From the NCBI GenBank assembly GCA_039105265.1, contig JAPFFF010000075.1, positions 186,001 to 250,000 of the forward strand: a stretch of 64,000 nucleotides of DNA. The letters are read 5' to 3'. Below the pieces are notes generated by a model. It made no database searches. It had not been told where the DNA came from and saw nothing but the letters and a program-made list of their open reading frames with translations. The stretch's first letter is position 1. Each line of letters begins with the position of its first letter. Both the position numbers and the translations under genes were made by a program. Positions 1 to 10,205 of the stretch are shown one piece after another. This DNA is from Tritrichomonas musculus. Its lineage: Eukaryota; Parabasalia; Tritrichomonadida; Tritrichomonadidae.

Positions 1-2
1 CG

Positions 3-191
3 ATTGTTGTATTTTTATTCCCGTATCTTCAAAAGTGGTTTGGCCAATATGGTCTAATGATGATTTTGACAGGAGTCAACTTTATCAGCTTTCTTGTTGG
101 TTTCTTCTTTTTGAATGATTATAGTAGAAAAACATTAATGATTTCAAATGAAACGAACCAAGATATTAGTGATATTGAACGAAGTAATTAA
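3..191 (+). CDS. C-terminal end of a multi-pass membrane protein, possibly an MFS transporter (partial)
   Basis: The window opens inside this gene; 62 codons are visible, ending at TAA 189-191. The visible part begins with a hydrophobic helix, then a short loop containing KWFGQYG, then a second hydrophobic helix rich in Phe and Val. It closes with a polar tail of about 24 residues carrying Asn, Glu and Asp. A final pair of helices joined by a short loop and followed by a short polar cytosolic tail is typical of major facilitator transporters, including sugar porters. That family call is inference from topology only, since no diagnostic motif lies in this fragment. No other frame is open here. 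Confidence 0.45.
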   Translation: MVVFLFPYLQKWFGQYGLMMILTGVNFISFLVGFFFLNDYSRKTLMISNETNQDISDIERSN

Positions 192-496
192 TATTAATGT
201 CATTTTACAAAATATATATCTAAAATTGTAAATTTTCATTTTTTTTTTTTTACTTGTCGCTTTGTAACGTAATAGTGTTTTTAAAAGATATGATTTGCTT
301 TTTACTTACATCAGCATATGGCTATCTAAATACTTTGCTCTTTATTTCAATTTAATTAAACTTTTATTAAATCATTTCAATTATCATATTTTATGAATAC
401 TAATTAGCAAATGTTTCTTCAAATTAGGTAATTTTAATATATTGAGAAGAAGAAGAAATAGAATGAGTTAATTGCTTTTGAAAAAGATTGGTCATT
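192..496. other. AT-rich spacer, no gene seen
   Basis: Convergent spacer between the membrane protein (+) and the nucleoside hydrolase (-). It holds a T run near 239-251 and no open frame or RNA signature that I can support. Confidence 0.6.
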
Positions 497-1900
497 TTAG
501 AAAAAATAAAGCAAACACAAAATGAAAAAAGAAATATAAAAAAAGAAAATTAATTTCCAATGAAAATGTGATACCAAAAATATAGGGGTTGTTTTGTCAT
601 TTTCTTTTTTATAATTATTTGTCAACCTCCTTCCAAGCCATTCCAAAAATGCTTTAGTATCTTCTTGATCCACATGTATTCCGAGCAGATGTTTCCCGTC
701 TTTATTTGGAATGAAAGTTGAAAAAGCAGCCCACTCATGAACAATAAAAGTACCATTCACGTAGTAAACAGGTGAATCATCACCTCCAAACGCAGCTTCA
801 TGAACGGTTAACGGATCATGCGGACATTGGCCATTTTGGCCATTTCTTCGCTTGAACCATTCCTCCATGATCAGGCCAACAACGCCTGGCACATCATCAT
901 CATCAATTTTTCCTTTCAATCTCGCTTCTCTCGCCTTATCATGAAAGAATTGAATCGGGCGACCTTCAAGCCAAAAACGGGAAGTTACAGAATGACAGAT
1001 GATCTTCATAGGGACACTTGCATTGCTAAACACACGAACAGCAGCCATCGTGTCTCCAGACAAGTTGTGATTAGGAAACAGGTGGATCAAGTTGCCTTCG
1101 CAGACAAAATTCAAGACAGAATATTTGTTTTCAGGCATTTTCTCAGTCATCTCTTTGATGTTTCTACTCCAAAGTTTAGGATTAGTTGTGTATTGGCCGA
1201 CGAGATGGTCGTCAGCTTGTGTCATGAAACTGCCGCCTCCCATGACGACAATTTCCTTCACTTTTTGAACGATTTCAGGATGATGCTGGAAGGCAAGGGC
1301 AATATTGGTCATGATTCCAATTGATATAATTGTAACTGTTCCTGGTTGATTTGAATTGATCGTTTCAGCAATGAATTCTGAGGCGACCGTTTGTGAATTA
1401 TTTTCCCAATTTGAATCATCGGTGTATTTCAAAAATTCTTCTGTGTTTATAAATGGTCTTCCTTCATTTCCTTTTATAAATATTTCTCGGTGGGTTCCTA
1501 GTTGGAAATTGGCACCTGATATTATTGGAATTGGATTTCTTTCAGGATGATATTTGAGATACGAATCTACAATTTTGTGAGTAACCAATGATCTTAGCTG
1601 GGTAGGTCCATAATTCGTGGTTATTCCTAGAATTTCTAAATTTTCTAAATTTAATGCATATAATAAAGCTAGAGTATCATCAAAATCTGTTCCTATATCT
1701 GTATCAATTATGCATTTTACTATTCCCTTAACTGTTGGTGATTTATGAGGTGATACTGGCGTTGATATATTATTCTTTATTTTATTTAACTCTTCAGGTG
1801 ATGGTTCATAAATTTCTGTTCCATAGGGAACATTCCGATCTGCAAAAGGATATTCTTCTAAAGAAGGTGGAATGCTTTTATGATGATGAAGTTCAATCAT
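497..1900 (-). CDS. Inosine-uridine preferring nucleoside hydrolase family protein with C-terminal membrane anchor
   Basis: Predicted to hydrolyse the N-glycosidic bond of ribonucleosides for purine/pyrimidine salvage, on which trichomonads depend. The Ca/ribose-binding signature reads DTDIGTDFDD at residues 66-75, a variant of the family's DTDxGxDDxxA. It is followed by the typical alternating strands and later a VMGGG segment and an acidic DDDDVPG region. I use the ATG at 1900; the frame extends only to a TTG at 1933, with a TGA just above. The protein is 467 residues, against roughly 310-340 usual for the family. The surplus is a 55-60 residue N-terminal leader without a clear signal peptide and a C-terminal helix of about 22 residues (FFFYISFFILCLLYFF) at the very end. 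That end suggests a tail-anchored or membrane-attached enzyme, which is unusual. Family call is firm; substrate is not. Confidence 0.85.
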   Translation of the reverse strand: MIELHHHKSIPPSLEEYPFADRNVPYGTEIYEPSPEELNKIKNNISTPVSPHKSPTVKGIVKCIIDTDIGTDFDDTLALLYALNLENLEILGITTNYGPTQLRSLVTHKIVDSYLKYHPERNPIPIISGANFQLGTHREIFIKGNEGRPFINTEEFLKYTDDSNWENNSQTVASEFIAETINSNQPGTVTIISIGIMTNIALAFQHHPEIVQKVKEIVVMGGGSFMTQADDHLVGQYTTNPKLWSRNIKEMTEKMPENKYSVLNFVCEGNLIHLFPNHNLSGDTMAAVRVFSNASVPMKIICHSVTSRFWLEGRPIQFFHDKAREARLKGKIDDDDVPGVVGLIMEEWFKRRNGQNGQCPHDPLTVHEAAFGGDDSPVYYVNGTFIVHEWAAFSTFIPNKDGKHLLGIHVDQEDTKAFLEWLGRRLTNNYKKENDKTTPIFLVSHFHWKLIFFFYISFFILCLLYFF

Positions 1901-2509
1901 TTGAAAATTTTCAAAATTTTTTGGGGAATTCAATTTTCAATGGGTGCTAATCATTTGAAATAGTGAGACACATTATTCCTTTGAAAATAAAGATAAGTAA
2001 ATAATATACAATTTGTTAAAATATAGATCTATATTTTAAACTTCATAAAAGATATGATTTGACTTTGATATTAAATCAAGATATAATCAATATTTGTTCG
2101 TAAGGTATTCCAAAAGCACTGTGAAATAAAATGCTGTATAAGTAGATTATTCTTTAATTATTCATGAAAGTATATCTAATGTAAAACCAAATGATTTGTT
2201 AGGTGAATATGTCAAAAAGTTATTGTAAAAATATAGATGAGTCAAAAAAATGTGTTGATAACAATGAAAATGAAACTAATTTGATTGCTAATTAATTTTA
2301 AAGAATTTATAGGAAAATGATTTCAGATAAAGAATAATTTAAAAGTAATTGTCTATCTTTCTTATTATTAGATTTAAAAATATTAATTCATTTTATCTGA
2401 ATAAAACCAGTATTTTTTTTTTTTTATAGAATATTGCTGATATGGGTTTTGAATAGATATCAGGTCAATTATTTTGGCCTTTATTTTTTTTTTTTTTTTT
2501 TTGCAGTTG
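1901..2509. other. Divergent spacer between nucleoside hydrolase and kinase/Sel1 gene
   Basis: AT-rich, about 600 bp. It holds a T run at about 2413-2425 and an 18-base T run at about 2484-2502 that ends in TTGCAG just before the kinase ATG. This mimics a 3' splice site, but no upstream exon or trichomonad branch/acceptor consensus is present. No gene seen. Confidence 0.55.
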
Positions 2510-5500
2510 ATGAATATCTTAGAACAATTAAAATTAATTGATACAACTCCTGTAGAATTCTCTGGAAAAGAATTTTTCACTGATGAAAGATTATCAAAAC
2601 AATTTTACGCAAAAATTATATCTCAATATGATTTTTACATTTTTATAAGAGAAGACTTGTATGCAAACATTCTTAAGATAAAATTCGAAGATTTATCAAG
2701 AAAAACCATCAAATTTGTTACATTTTCATTCTCAAAAGAAGAAAACAATCAATATTTATCATTTTGCCTTGAAAACGACTGTTTCATCTTCTCAATCGAC
2801 GACCTAAACCATTTAAATGACTTTCTTTTAATACTAGCAAAGCAAAAAGTTCATTTTATTTCATCTAATATGTCTGATTATGAAAAAATTCAGGCAATCA
2901 TTTCACAAATGAATGAAGAAAATTTTTTTAATTCAAACAAAAAGCGAATAATTGACACAACAAACTTATTTTTCCCAAATGAGTTAGAAATAAACGCAAT
3001 TAATGAAGAAACAAACCATTTAATGAGTAAAATTGGAATCAACCTGCTAAAATTTCCCGTTTTTAGACTGACTAAAGAAGCGATTTCAACTTTTTCAATT
3101 CGAAAATTTTATTTTAGAACGAGTTTCTTTGAAAATCCAATTTTTTTCGAATACAAGTTGAAAAGCAACAATGAACTTCAAGAATTTAAGAATAATGATT
3201 TCATATCACTTCGTAAAATAGCAAACAATATTGAATTAGTTCTATATAAAGAAACGAATCAATTATTTGTTCAAAAATATTTCAAATTTCCATTTTTTGA
3301 AGATTTTAAAGAAGAAATGTATCGTCAAATCAATAAAATGAATCGATTTGTTAAATGTTTTGGCTATATTAAAAGGGAGAATAACGTTGTTGAAAGTTTA
3401 ATTATTGAATTTATGAGTGGAAAAACTGTTCAAGAAAAAATTGAAGGAATGAAAAAAGAAGAAGATGATGATGATTTCATTAAAAAATACAAAATATCAT
3501 TTCAATTGATTGAAGAATTGAAAATGTTGCATTCAAAAAATATTATTCATCGTGATTTAAAGCCAGACAATTTGTTTATTAATCATGATTCACTTGTTTT
3601 TATTGGCGATTTTGATTCTTCTCGTTTTGTCTCATCTGAGAATTATTTATATTCATCAGATATTGGATCAATAACGTATTCATCACCTGAATTAATCAAT
3701 TCCGAACCATATTCAAAAAGTACTGATATTTATTCTTATGGGTTATTGCTGTATTTCATTTTCACTGGAAAAGAACCGTATCAAAGCATGACATATCAAA
3801 AAATAATTGATTTAAAAAATGACAAAAAATTTTCTCATTTTGAAGAAGAAATTCCTGATGAATCAATTCAAAGAATATATTCAAAATGTCAAAAATTTAA
3901 ACCAGAAGAGAGACCCAATGAAGATGAAATAATAAAGGATTTCATCAATATATCAATTGAACGATGTATGAAATATAAACCAAAATTTCTTTTTTACCTT
4001 ATTGAGCAGCAAAAAGTGACATTTGAAGAAATAATTTCATTATATAAAAGAAGAGGTATTGATGTTCCTAATGTTTGCCAATTATTGTATCATATCATGA
4101 CACCTTTATTTTGTGATCATGAAATTACAGAAAAACAATTTAATCCTATTATGAAATTTTTGGCAAATCTTGCAAACAAAAATCAAACAGATGCGCAATT
4201 AATCCTAGGAAAAATGTACATCAATGGCGGATTTGTTTCAAACGATCTGAATAATATATTTAAATATATGAAATTTAGCGAAAATAATGAAATTTCTTAT
4301 GATCATGATATATTTAAAAAAGTTACATATGGAAGTAAATTTATATCTCAAAATCCTGAGAAAGGATTTCATTATGTGACTCTTGCAGCAGATGGAAATA
4401 ATCAATATGCACAGTTTTACTTAGGAAGTAATTATTTTAAAAGTTATTATCTTCAACCAAATGTTAATAAAGCAATTCATTATTTGACTCTTTCTGCTGA
4501 TCAAAATAATATTAATGCAATATTTTATTTAGCATTAATTTATCTATCAAGTGACAAAGTTCCTCGAGATATAAATAAAGGAATTCATTATCTAACAATT
4601 GCAACAAGCCAAAGAAATCCATTATTAGATCATTTTGTTAATTTATTTAATTATCAAGGCGAGGATTATATGAATAATAATGAAAGTTTCTCATCTAAAA
4701 AATACTATAATTTAGGCTTATATCATTATGAAGAAGGTGATATTATGAAAGCAATCCAATTTTTAACCCTTTCTTCTAATCAAAACAATGCTGATGCACA
4801 AAATATACTTGGCCTTATCTACTTATTTGATCAACATATTCCACATGATATAAACAGAGCAATATATTATTTTACACTTTCAGCCAATCAAAACAATTCT
4901 AATAGTCAATTTTATCTTGGTTATTTATATTTTGACGATAAATTTATACCAAAAGACATAAATAAATCTCTTTATTATTTATTTCAATCTGCAAATCAAA
5001 ATAATTTTAAAGCTTGCTTCCTACTTGGATTGATTTATAGTTCTGATCAATATTTTATGAAAGACAATTCAAAAGCTATTTTTTATTTTACACTTGCAGC
5101 CAATCAAAATGAGCCAAATTCACAATATCGCCTTGCACTTTTTTATTTAGAAGGCATTCATGTTAAACAAGATGTAAAGAAGGCAATTCGTTATTTTACT
5201 TTATCAGCAAATCAAAAAAATGAACAATCATGTTTGGCACTTGGAACAATTTACTTAGAAAATACATTTGTTTTTCAAGACATAAACAAATCCATCTATT
5301 ATTTGACAATTGCTGCAGATAATTATAATGTTGACTCTCAATATATTTTGGGTGACATTTATTATTCAGGATTCTTAATACGTCGTGATATTAATAAAGC
5401 AATTCATTACTGGAAAGAAGCATCATCACTTGGAGATTCAAAATCTAAAAATAATTTGGGTCTCATCTATAAAAATGGTTTTGGTGTTAAAAAGAATATT

Positions 5501-5959
5501 TACAATACAATAGAGTGTTTGAATGAAGCAATAAAGAAAACAAAAGATAATTATTCAATTTACAACTTGGCAAGAATTTTCTATTTTGGAATTGATGTTA
5601 AAAGAAACATTCAAGAGTCTATAGTTTTATTGAATCAAATTGATGATGAAGGATTTATTCCATCACAACTTTTATCATTTTTAATAAATTCAAAAGAAAA
5701 CAATTCTAGTAATAGTATTTCAGTTGCTTATAATGACTTTCCAGTTATAGTATTATCCGGAAAAGATTCTCCTTCAGAAAAAATTTTATATGATTTTCTC
5801 AATAAATACGATTTGTTTCATTCATTTGTGGAAAATCCTATTCACAACTTCTTTAAAAATTTATTAAGTGCTTTTAACCATGAATCATTCAAAGAGAGAA
5901 AGAAAAAAGACAATAGGAAAGATATAAATGAATTTTTTTATCAAGGATTCTATTCTTAG
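2510..5959 (+). CDS. Protein kinase (DFD variant) with C-terminal Sel1 repeat array
   Basis: A 1149-residue protein; I take the ATG at 2510 rather than the TTG 36 bases upstream. Residues 1 to about 235 are a trichomonad-type N-terminal region I cannot name. A kinase domain follows at about 240-490. The catalytic loop reads HRDLKPDN with D349 as the proton acceptor, then the metal motif reads DFD (from D367) instead of DFG, an SPE-like SSPE segment, and DIYSYG of subdomain IX. The glycine loop is degenerate, with no GxGxxG seen. From about 560 to 1080 come roughly a dozen Sel1-like repeats of the type KAIHYLTLSADQNN-x-AIFYLALIY, which usually scaffold protein contacts. The kinase+Sel1 layout is common in trichomonads. 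Loss of the DFG Gly and of the P-loop raises the possibility of weak or no catalysis. Stop TAG 5957-5959. Confidence 0.85.
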   Translation: MNILEQLKLIDTTPVEFSGKEFFTDERLSKQFYAKIISQYDFYIFIREDLYANILKIKFEDLSRKTIKFVTFSFSKEENNQYLSFCLENDCFIFSIDDLNHLNDFLLILAKQKVHFISSNMSDYEKIQAIISQMNEENFFNSNKKRIIDTTNLFFPNELEINAINEETNHLMSKIGINLLKFPVFRLTKEAISTFSIRKFYFRTSFFENPIFFEYKLKSNNELQEFKNNDFISLRKIANNIELVLYKETNQLFVQKYFKFPFFEDFKEEMYRQINKMNRFVKCFGYIKRENNVVESLIIEFMSGKTVQEKIEGMKKEEDDDDFIKKYKISFQLIEELKMLHSKNIIHRDLKPDNLFINHDSLVFIGDFDSSRFVSSENYLYSSDIGSITYSSPELINSEPYSKSTDIYSYGLLLYFIFTGKEPYQSMTYQKIIDLKNDKKFSHFEEEIPDESIQRIYSKCQKFKPEERPNEDEIIKDFINISIERCMKYKPKFLFYLIEQQKVTFEEIISLYKRRGIDVPNVCQLLYHIMTPLFCDHEITEKQFNPIMKFLANLANKNQTDAQLILGKMYINGGFVSNDLNNIFKYMKFSENNEISYDHDIFKKVTYGSKFISQNPEKGFHYVTLAADGNNQYAQFYLGSNYFKSYYLQPNVNKAIHYLTLSADQNNINAIFYLALIYLSSDKVPRDINKGIHYLTIATSQRNPLLDHFVNLFNYQGEDYMNNNESFSSKKYYNLGLYHYEEGDIMKAIQFLTLSSNQNNADAQNILGLIYLFDQHIPHDINRAIYYFTLSANQNNSNSQFYLGYLYFDDKFIPKDINKSLYYLFQSANQNNFKACFLLGLIYSSDQYFMKDNSKAIFYFTLAANQNEPNSQYRLALFYLEGIHVKQDVKKAIRYFTLSANQKNEQSCLALGTIYLENTFVFQDINKSIYYLTIAADNYNVDSQYILGDIYYSGFLIRRDINKAIHYWKEASSLGDSKSKNNLGLIYKNGFGVKKNIYNTIECLNEAIKKTKDNYSIYNLARIFYFGIDVKRNIQESIVLLNQIDDEGFIPSQLLSFLINSKENNSSNSISVAYNDFPVIVLSGKDSPSEKILYDFLNKYDLFHSFVENPIHNFFKNLLSAFNHESFKERKKKDNRKDINEFFYQGFYS

Positions 5960-5989
5960 ATAACGAAAATAAAGTTTGATTACTAATTT

Positions 5990-6700
5990 AAAAATGAAGT
6001 GATATGAATAGAATTTGACACCAGCATTTTCTAATCTTAACTAACATTGACGATTTTTTTTTTTTTTTTTTTTGTTAGTCACTTTTTATAAAATTGATCT
6101 ATCATATGGTGAAAAAAATATTTCATATCGCTTTCCAATTATTGAACAAACTTTACATATATTTAATTCAAAACAAATAAAGTATTTTACTATTAGTGGA
6201 ATGCGACACTAAGTTATAAACATCAAGAATGGTACAACACCTTTGACATAAATATTTTGAAAAGAAATAAAAAAACAATAAAATTTTATTTGAGTGGTGA
6301 TGATACATAAATGAACAACCTCCTTTAATGATTACTATTGATAACATCTAAAATGTCGATGTTAATTAGAAAAAGACACTTTTTGATAAAGATTGATTGA
6401 AGAACATTAAAATCAAACAGTAATTCACTTTTGATTTTGTTACAAAAGAAGAAGTACATAATCACAATGATTTAAATTGCATAAAAAACCACAGTTTCAT
6501 CACGACATAATCGCGTCAGGAAGAGTCTTAAAAACAATGTCAAAAAATTACTCTTTTAATCTAACAATTCATTTTAAATTGATAGAAAGAATTCATGAAA
6601 ATATCATCGAAGAAAAAACAACAGATGAACTACAATGAAGAATGCTAGTGTTCAAGGAAATAGTTATAAAAAAATCTTGTTTAAATAAAACAAACAACAG
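5990..6700 (+). pseudogene. Decayed protein-kinase-like sequence
   Basis: No open frame survives, but short translated stretches resemble parts of trichomonad kinases. Around 6530-6625 a stretch reading GRVLKTMSKNYSFN then HFKLIERIHENIIEE matches the segment before the HRD loop in the kinase at 2510-5959 (ISFQLIEELKMLHSKNIIH). The stretch at about 6090-6170 reads HMVKKIFHIAFQLLNK. The first 130 bp also match, in inverted orientation, a segment near 34.7-34.83 kb. Stops and frameshifts break every frame. I read it as an old, truncated copy of a kinase-family gene. Confidence 0.4.
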
Positions 6701-6844
6701 TTTTTATTAATATACAACATTTTTTTCTCCCTAATTATCAAAGTATTCTTTGATATCAAGATTCATATTTTTTTTCAAGCATTTCCTTTTAAATCTCTGA
6801 GAACAATTTATTTTATTATTCTTTTTGTTTTGAGTGCTTCTTGC

Positions 6845-7846
6845 TCATTTATTTCTAGTAAATCTTTTTTTATGTGTTCTCTCATAATTGCCAATTCCAT
6901 TTCCATCGTCAATTCCTGGCCAGCGGCATCCCAATTCATCATCATAGTCACCATCCCAATAAAAATCATCATCATCATCATAAAAATAGTAATAAAATTC
7001 ATAGTAATAAAAATCATAGTATGAATAATCCATCGCATTTTCTTTAAATGATTGAAAGTCCTTTATCACTTGTTCTTCATTATGATTTAGAACCAATAAA
7101 TATGGCTCTAAAATGTATTTTGAATCATCATCAATCAACTTATGTTCAATAATATAATTCAAAACATCGAATCTTTTGAGTTGATAAGATGACTTCAAAA
7201 TATCCATTTCTATTGATTTTGGGGAGTCGAAGCCAATTATGCGTAATATTAAAGATATGAAATAATTATAGCTTATAAATTCTTCAATTGAATTGATTCC
7301 AGCCTTGTTTTCATTAGTTTCATCATATTTTTCAAATTCTTGAAGAAGTAACAAAGCTTCATAATTAGATGCATAAATGCAGTGAAAATAACTTTCACAG
7401 TTGATTTTCAAATCATAATTATTTAGAATATATTCAATTAAATCATTTCTCATATATGAAATTGCTAAATTCAATAATTCTTGATTGAAAACATCAATAT
7501 AATTTTCAATTATATGAATGATTTCACTGTTGCCTCCTGCAATACCAAATTTCATTAATTTTTCATAATCAATTGAACTTGTTTTGTGCAATAAATATTT
7601 GAAACAATTGATTGAACCTAAAAAGGCTGCATATTGGATTGGTTGGGCTGATGCAAGAATTGAATGTATTTCAAATATTGATTTCGGGATTTTATCATAA
7701 ACATCAAAATTACTTGTCGATATTAATTCATTAAGAAGATCAATATTATCATCAATTATTGGTTGAACGATTGGATGACTTGAGTGCAACTTATTTCTGA
7801 TTTTGATATCATATTGAAATCTCAAATATTGGTCAATCGAGGACAA
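6845..7846 (-). pseudogene. Ankyrin-repeat (DUF3447-type) protein, 5' truncated
   Basis: The frame encodes about 333 residues with the features of the large trichomonad ankyrin family: an N-terminal segment SIDQYLRFQYDIKIRNKL, then ankyrin-like helical pairs such as PIQYAAFLGSINCFKYLL and GNSEIIHIIE. The C-terminus is odd: a Tyr/Asp-rich tract (YYDFYYYEFYYYFYDDDDD) followed by a polar tail. No in-frame ATG exists at the 5' end. The frame runs up only to a TAA near 7893, and the next internal Met is about 90 residues in. The upstream DNA instead encodes the tail of an unrelated surface protein, so the gene seems to have lost its start at a junction. It could be a live gene if a non-ATG start were used, which I consider unlikely. 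Confidence 0.55.
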
Positions 7847-7989
7847 TTGGGGAATTTGCTCATATAAATTGGGTTGATGAAAATCAATTTCTTATAATAA
7901 TGATAATTTAATTCAACTTTTATATCGCCAAATCCAATGTGATTTGATAAGCAAAGTAAAACATAAATAATCAATGATCGATTCATTAT

Positions 7990-8965
7990 TTCTTTATTTG
8001 AGCTTATATTAACGACAGCAACAACAATACCAATAATGAGACCTTTGCTTACACCGCCGCCACCACTACTTTCTTTAGGGTATCCACTTTTTGTTTCAAG
8101 TTCTATCTGGTTGGTTGCATTAAACATTGCTTTCACTTGATCTGAATCTTGACTACCACAATATATTGTCACTTTTGTGTTTTCTTTTGCAGTTTCAAGA
8201 TTGAATAAATAAGAATCAAGTTTGAAATTGTCATCTACAACAAGGTCAGCTTTATCGCTTTGTGCTTGAAGAGTAATAGAAGTAGGTTTGTCAAGCCCAA
8301 TAATCAGAATTGCTCTTAAGGGATAATTTTTCATTAAATCCAACGACAACACTTTTGGGTAGTGCATTTGGTAATAAATTGATAGATGCACTTCCTTTTG
8401 AACCATGAACTTGTGCTGAGTTAGGCATTGCTACGAGTTCAGTAGAGTGTAGCAAACGAAGCCTGCAATCTTCAGTCTCAGATAAGAGATTTCCAGATAA
8501 AGGGCGAGGATCAATCAGAAAATTTATTGATATCTGCATCAAGATAACGAGAGATATAAGTGTAACGGAGGAAGTAATACTTTATATTTATATCCATATC
8601 AATGTTAACTTCTTCATATTGATTCAAAACTTTATATTCATCACAAATATTAGAATTGCATTCTTCACAATCTGCATCTTTATTGCAAAAGAGAACTGCA
8701 CCTTTGATTAAATTAATGGTTCGGGATTGATCAGGAATTGCTACAATTTTATCAAATGGATAATCAAATGTATTCACTTCACCTTCTCCGAGGACATAAA
8801 GAGTTGGTGCTAAAAGATTGGCCGATGAATCTTTAACAATAAGCTTTAAGGAAGAAGTGATTGAAACTTTAAAATCTTTTCCAGCATCAAGTGTTGACAA
8901 TTTGATATTAAGTTTTGATCCTGCACGGATTATAACATTTTCAGCATTAGAAAATGAAAGTAAAT
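7990..8965 (-). pseudogene. Frameshifted remnant of a type I surface protein
   Basis: Three pieces in different frames read in order along the minus strand (about 8965-8511, 8542-8291 and 8406-7990). They carry a beta-strand-rich, Cys-containing ectodomain (CNKDADCEECNSNIC), then a Gly linker and a hydrophobic segment (SSGGGGVSKGLIIGIVVAVV). That is the layout of trichomonad surface proteins with a single C-terminal membrane helix. The helix is cut short by another shift, and the 5' side ends at an in-frame TAG near 8970 without an ATG. At least two frameshifts are needed to join the pieces. I do not recognise the ectodomain family. Confidence 0.5.
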
Positions 8966-8975
8966 CAAATTTCTA

Positions 8976-10205
8976 ATTCTGTTGAATCAGAGTTTAATTA
9001 TAATTAAGATCAACATTTTATTAATTACTGCTAAAAAACTCATATTTGCAAACTAATTAATAAAAACCATTCAAAATATTTGAGAAATCTCATTGAATTG
9101 CAAAATAAAAAAGTGTAAATTTCTCAAAAAAAATACTTCAATGAAAATTGGAATTTATATAATAGTTGTAAAGTTTGAAGAGAAAATTTTGATAAATGCA
9201 AAGTTGAATTCTCCTGTCGAAGCATTTTGTATACAGATGATATTTTTGATTTATTTACAAGAAGAGTTCCAAAAAAAATTTTCAAGCTTTGTGTGTGCCA
9301 ATCAGTTCAATTTTCCAAAATCATGAGTTTAAAACGCAGAAAAAATTTAATTTCATTGGTGCTGAGCGCATTAACTTCAAGCAATACTAAAATGTCATTG
9401 AAAATATTTAGAGAAAAAAGTTATTATATAATATAATTGGTAAGAAAAAACCTAATTTTGTGGAAAAAACTATGTTTTCTAAGGAAAAATGGTATTTTGT
9501 TATATATTTTTTAGGTTTATTGATCTTCATTGAAATTACAATCATAAAAATTTATATTTATCAAATAAGATTCTTTTATGAATGAATTTGATGTATTAAA
9601 ATGTTAGGGTTTCCAGAAATTTTCATTTTTTTATTATTATCTTGATGCTCAGAAAAATTGATTTAATCTCTATTCAATATTTCATTAATTAGCATTCAAA
9701 AAATACGATTCCTTTTGAATTTTGACATTGAGAAATGAAAACAATTCTTATCGAAAACTTTAATCAATTAGAAAGCAAATAAAATAAAACTTAAATATTT
9801 TTCATTATTGATGTATGAATATACGATATAAATTTTAAACTTCAAAAAATGGTTAAAATTGGGAAAAACTTTTTCAATTTGCAAAAAAAAAATTTTTTTT
9901 TTCTTTCTCTTTTCTTATTTTTTCGAAATATTATTATAACTATTTTTTATAACTTAAATATGATATAATTTTTAAACGATATATTTTTCTTCGAAAATTT
10001 TATTATTTTTGTACTGAATTTAAAAATATCTAAAAAATCTTTTTGTTAAGCTTTTATTCTCTATTTATGATCCAATAAATCAAATTGTTATAAAAAAAAC
10101 TCAAAAAATCCATTAAAAAATATTATTTTTGTATTCAATTTTGACCCTAAATATCGTAAAAATTGAATATTCAACTGTTCGGTAAAGTAATTTTTATTAT
10201 TTTTA
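8976..10205. other. AT-rich spacer before the BspA-like gene
   Basis: About 1.2 kb. Frames at 9093-9436 are short, begin at TTG or lack support, and overlap one another. They might be an unrecognisable gene relic but nothing can be named. The rest is A/T tracts, including AAAAAAAAATTTTTTTTT-like sequence near 9884-9902. Confidence 0.5.

Noticed and set aside
818-1324. 168-codon plus-strand frame opposite the nucleoside hydrolase
   Set aside because: Antisense shadow; no recognisable domain.
2484-2509. Poly-T tract ending TTGCAG before the kinase ATG, like a 3' splice site
   Set aside because: No upstream exon, 5' site or the extended branch/acceptor consensus known from trichomonad introns; long T runs are common throughout.
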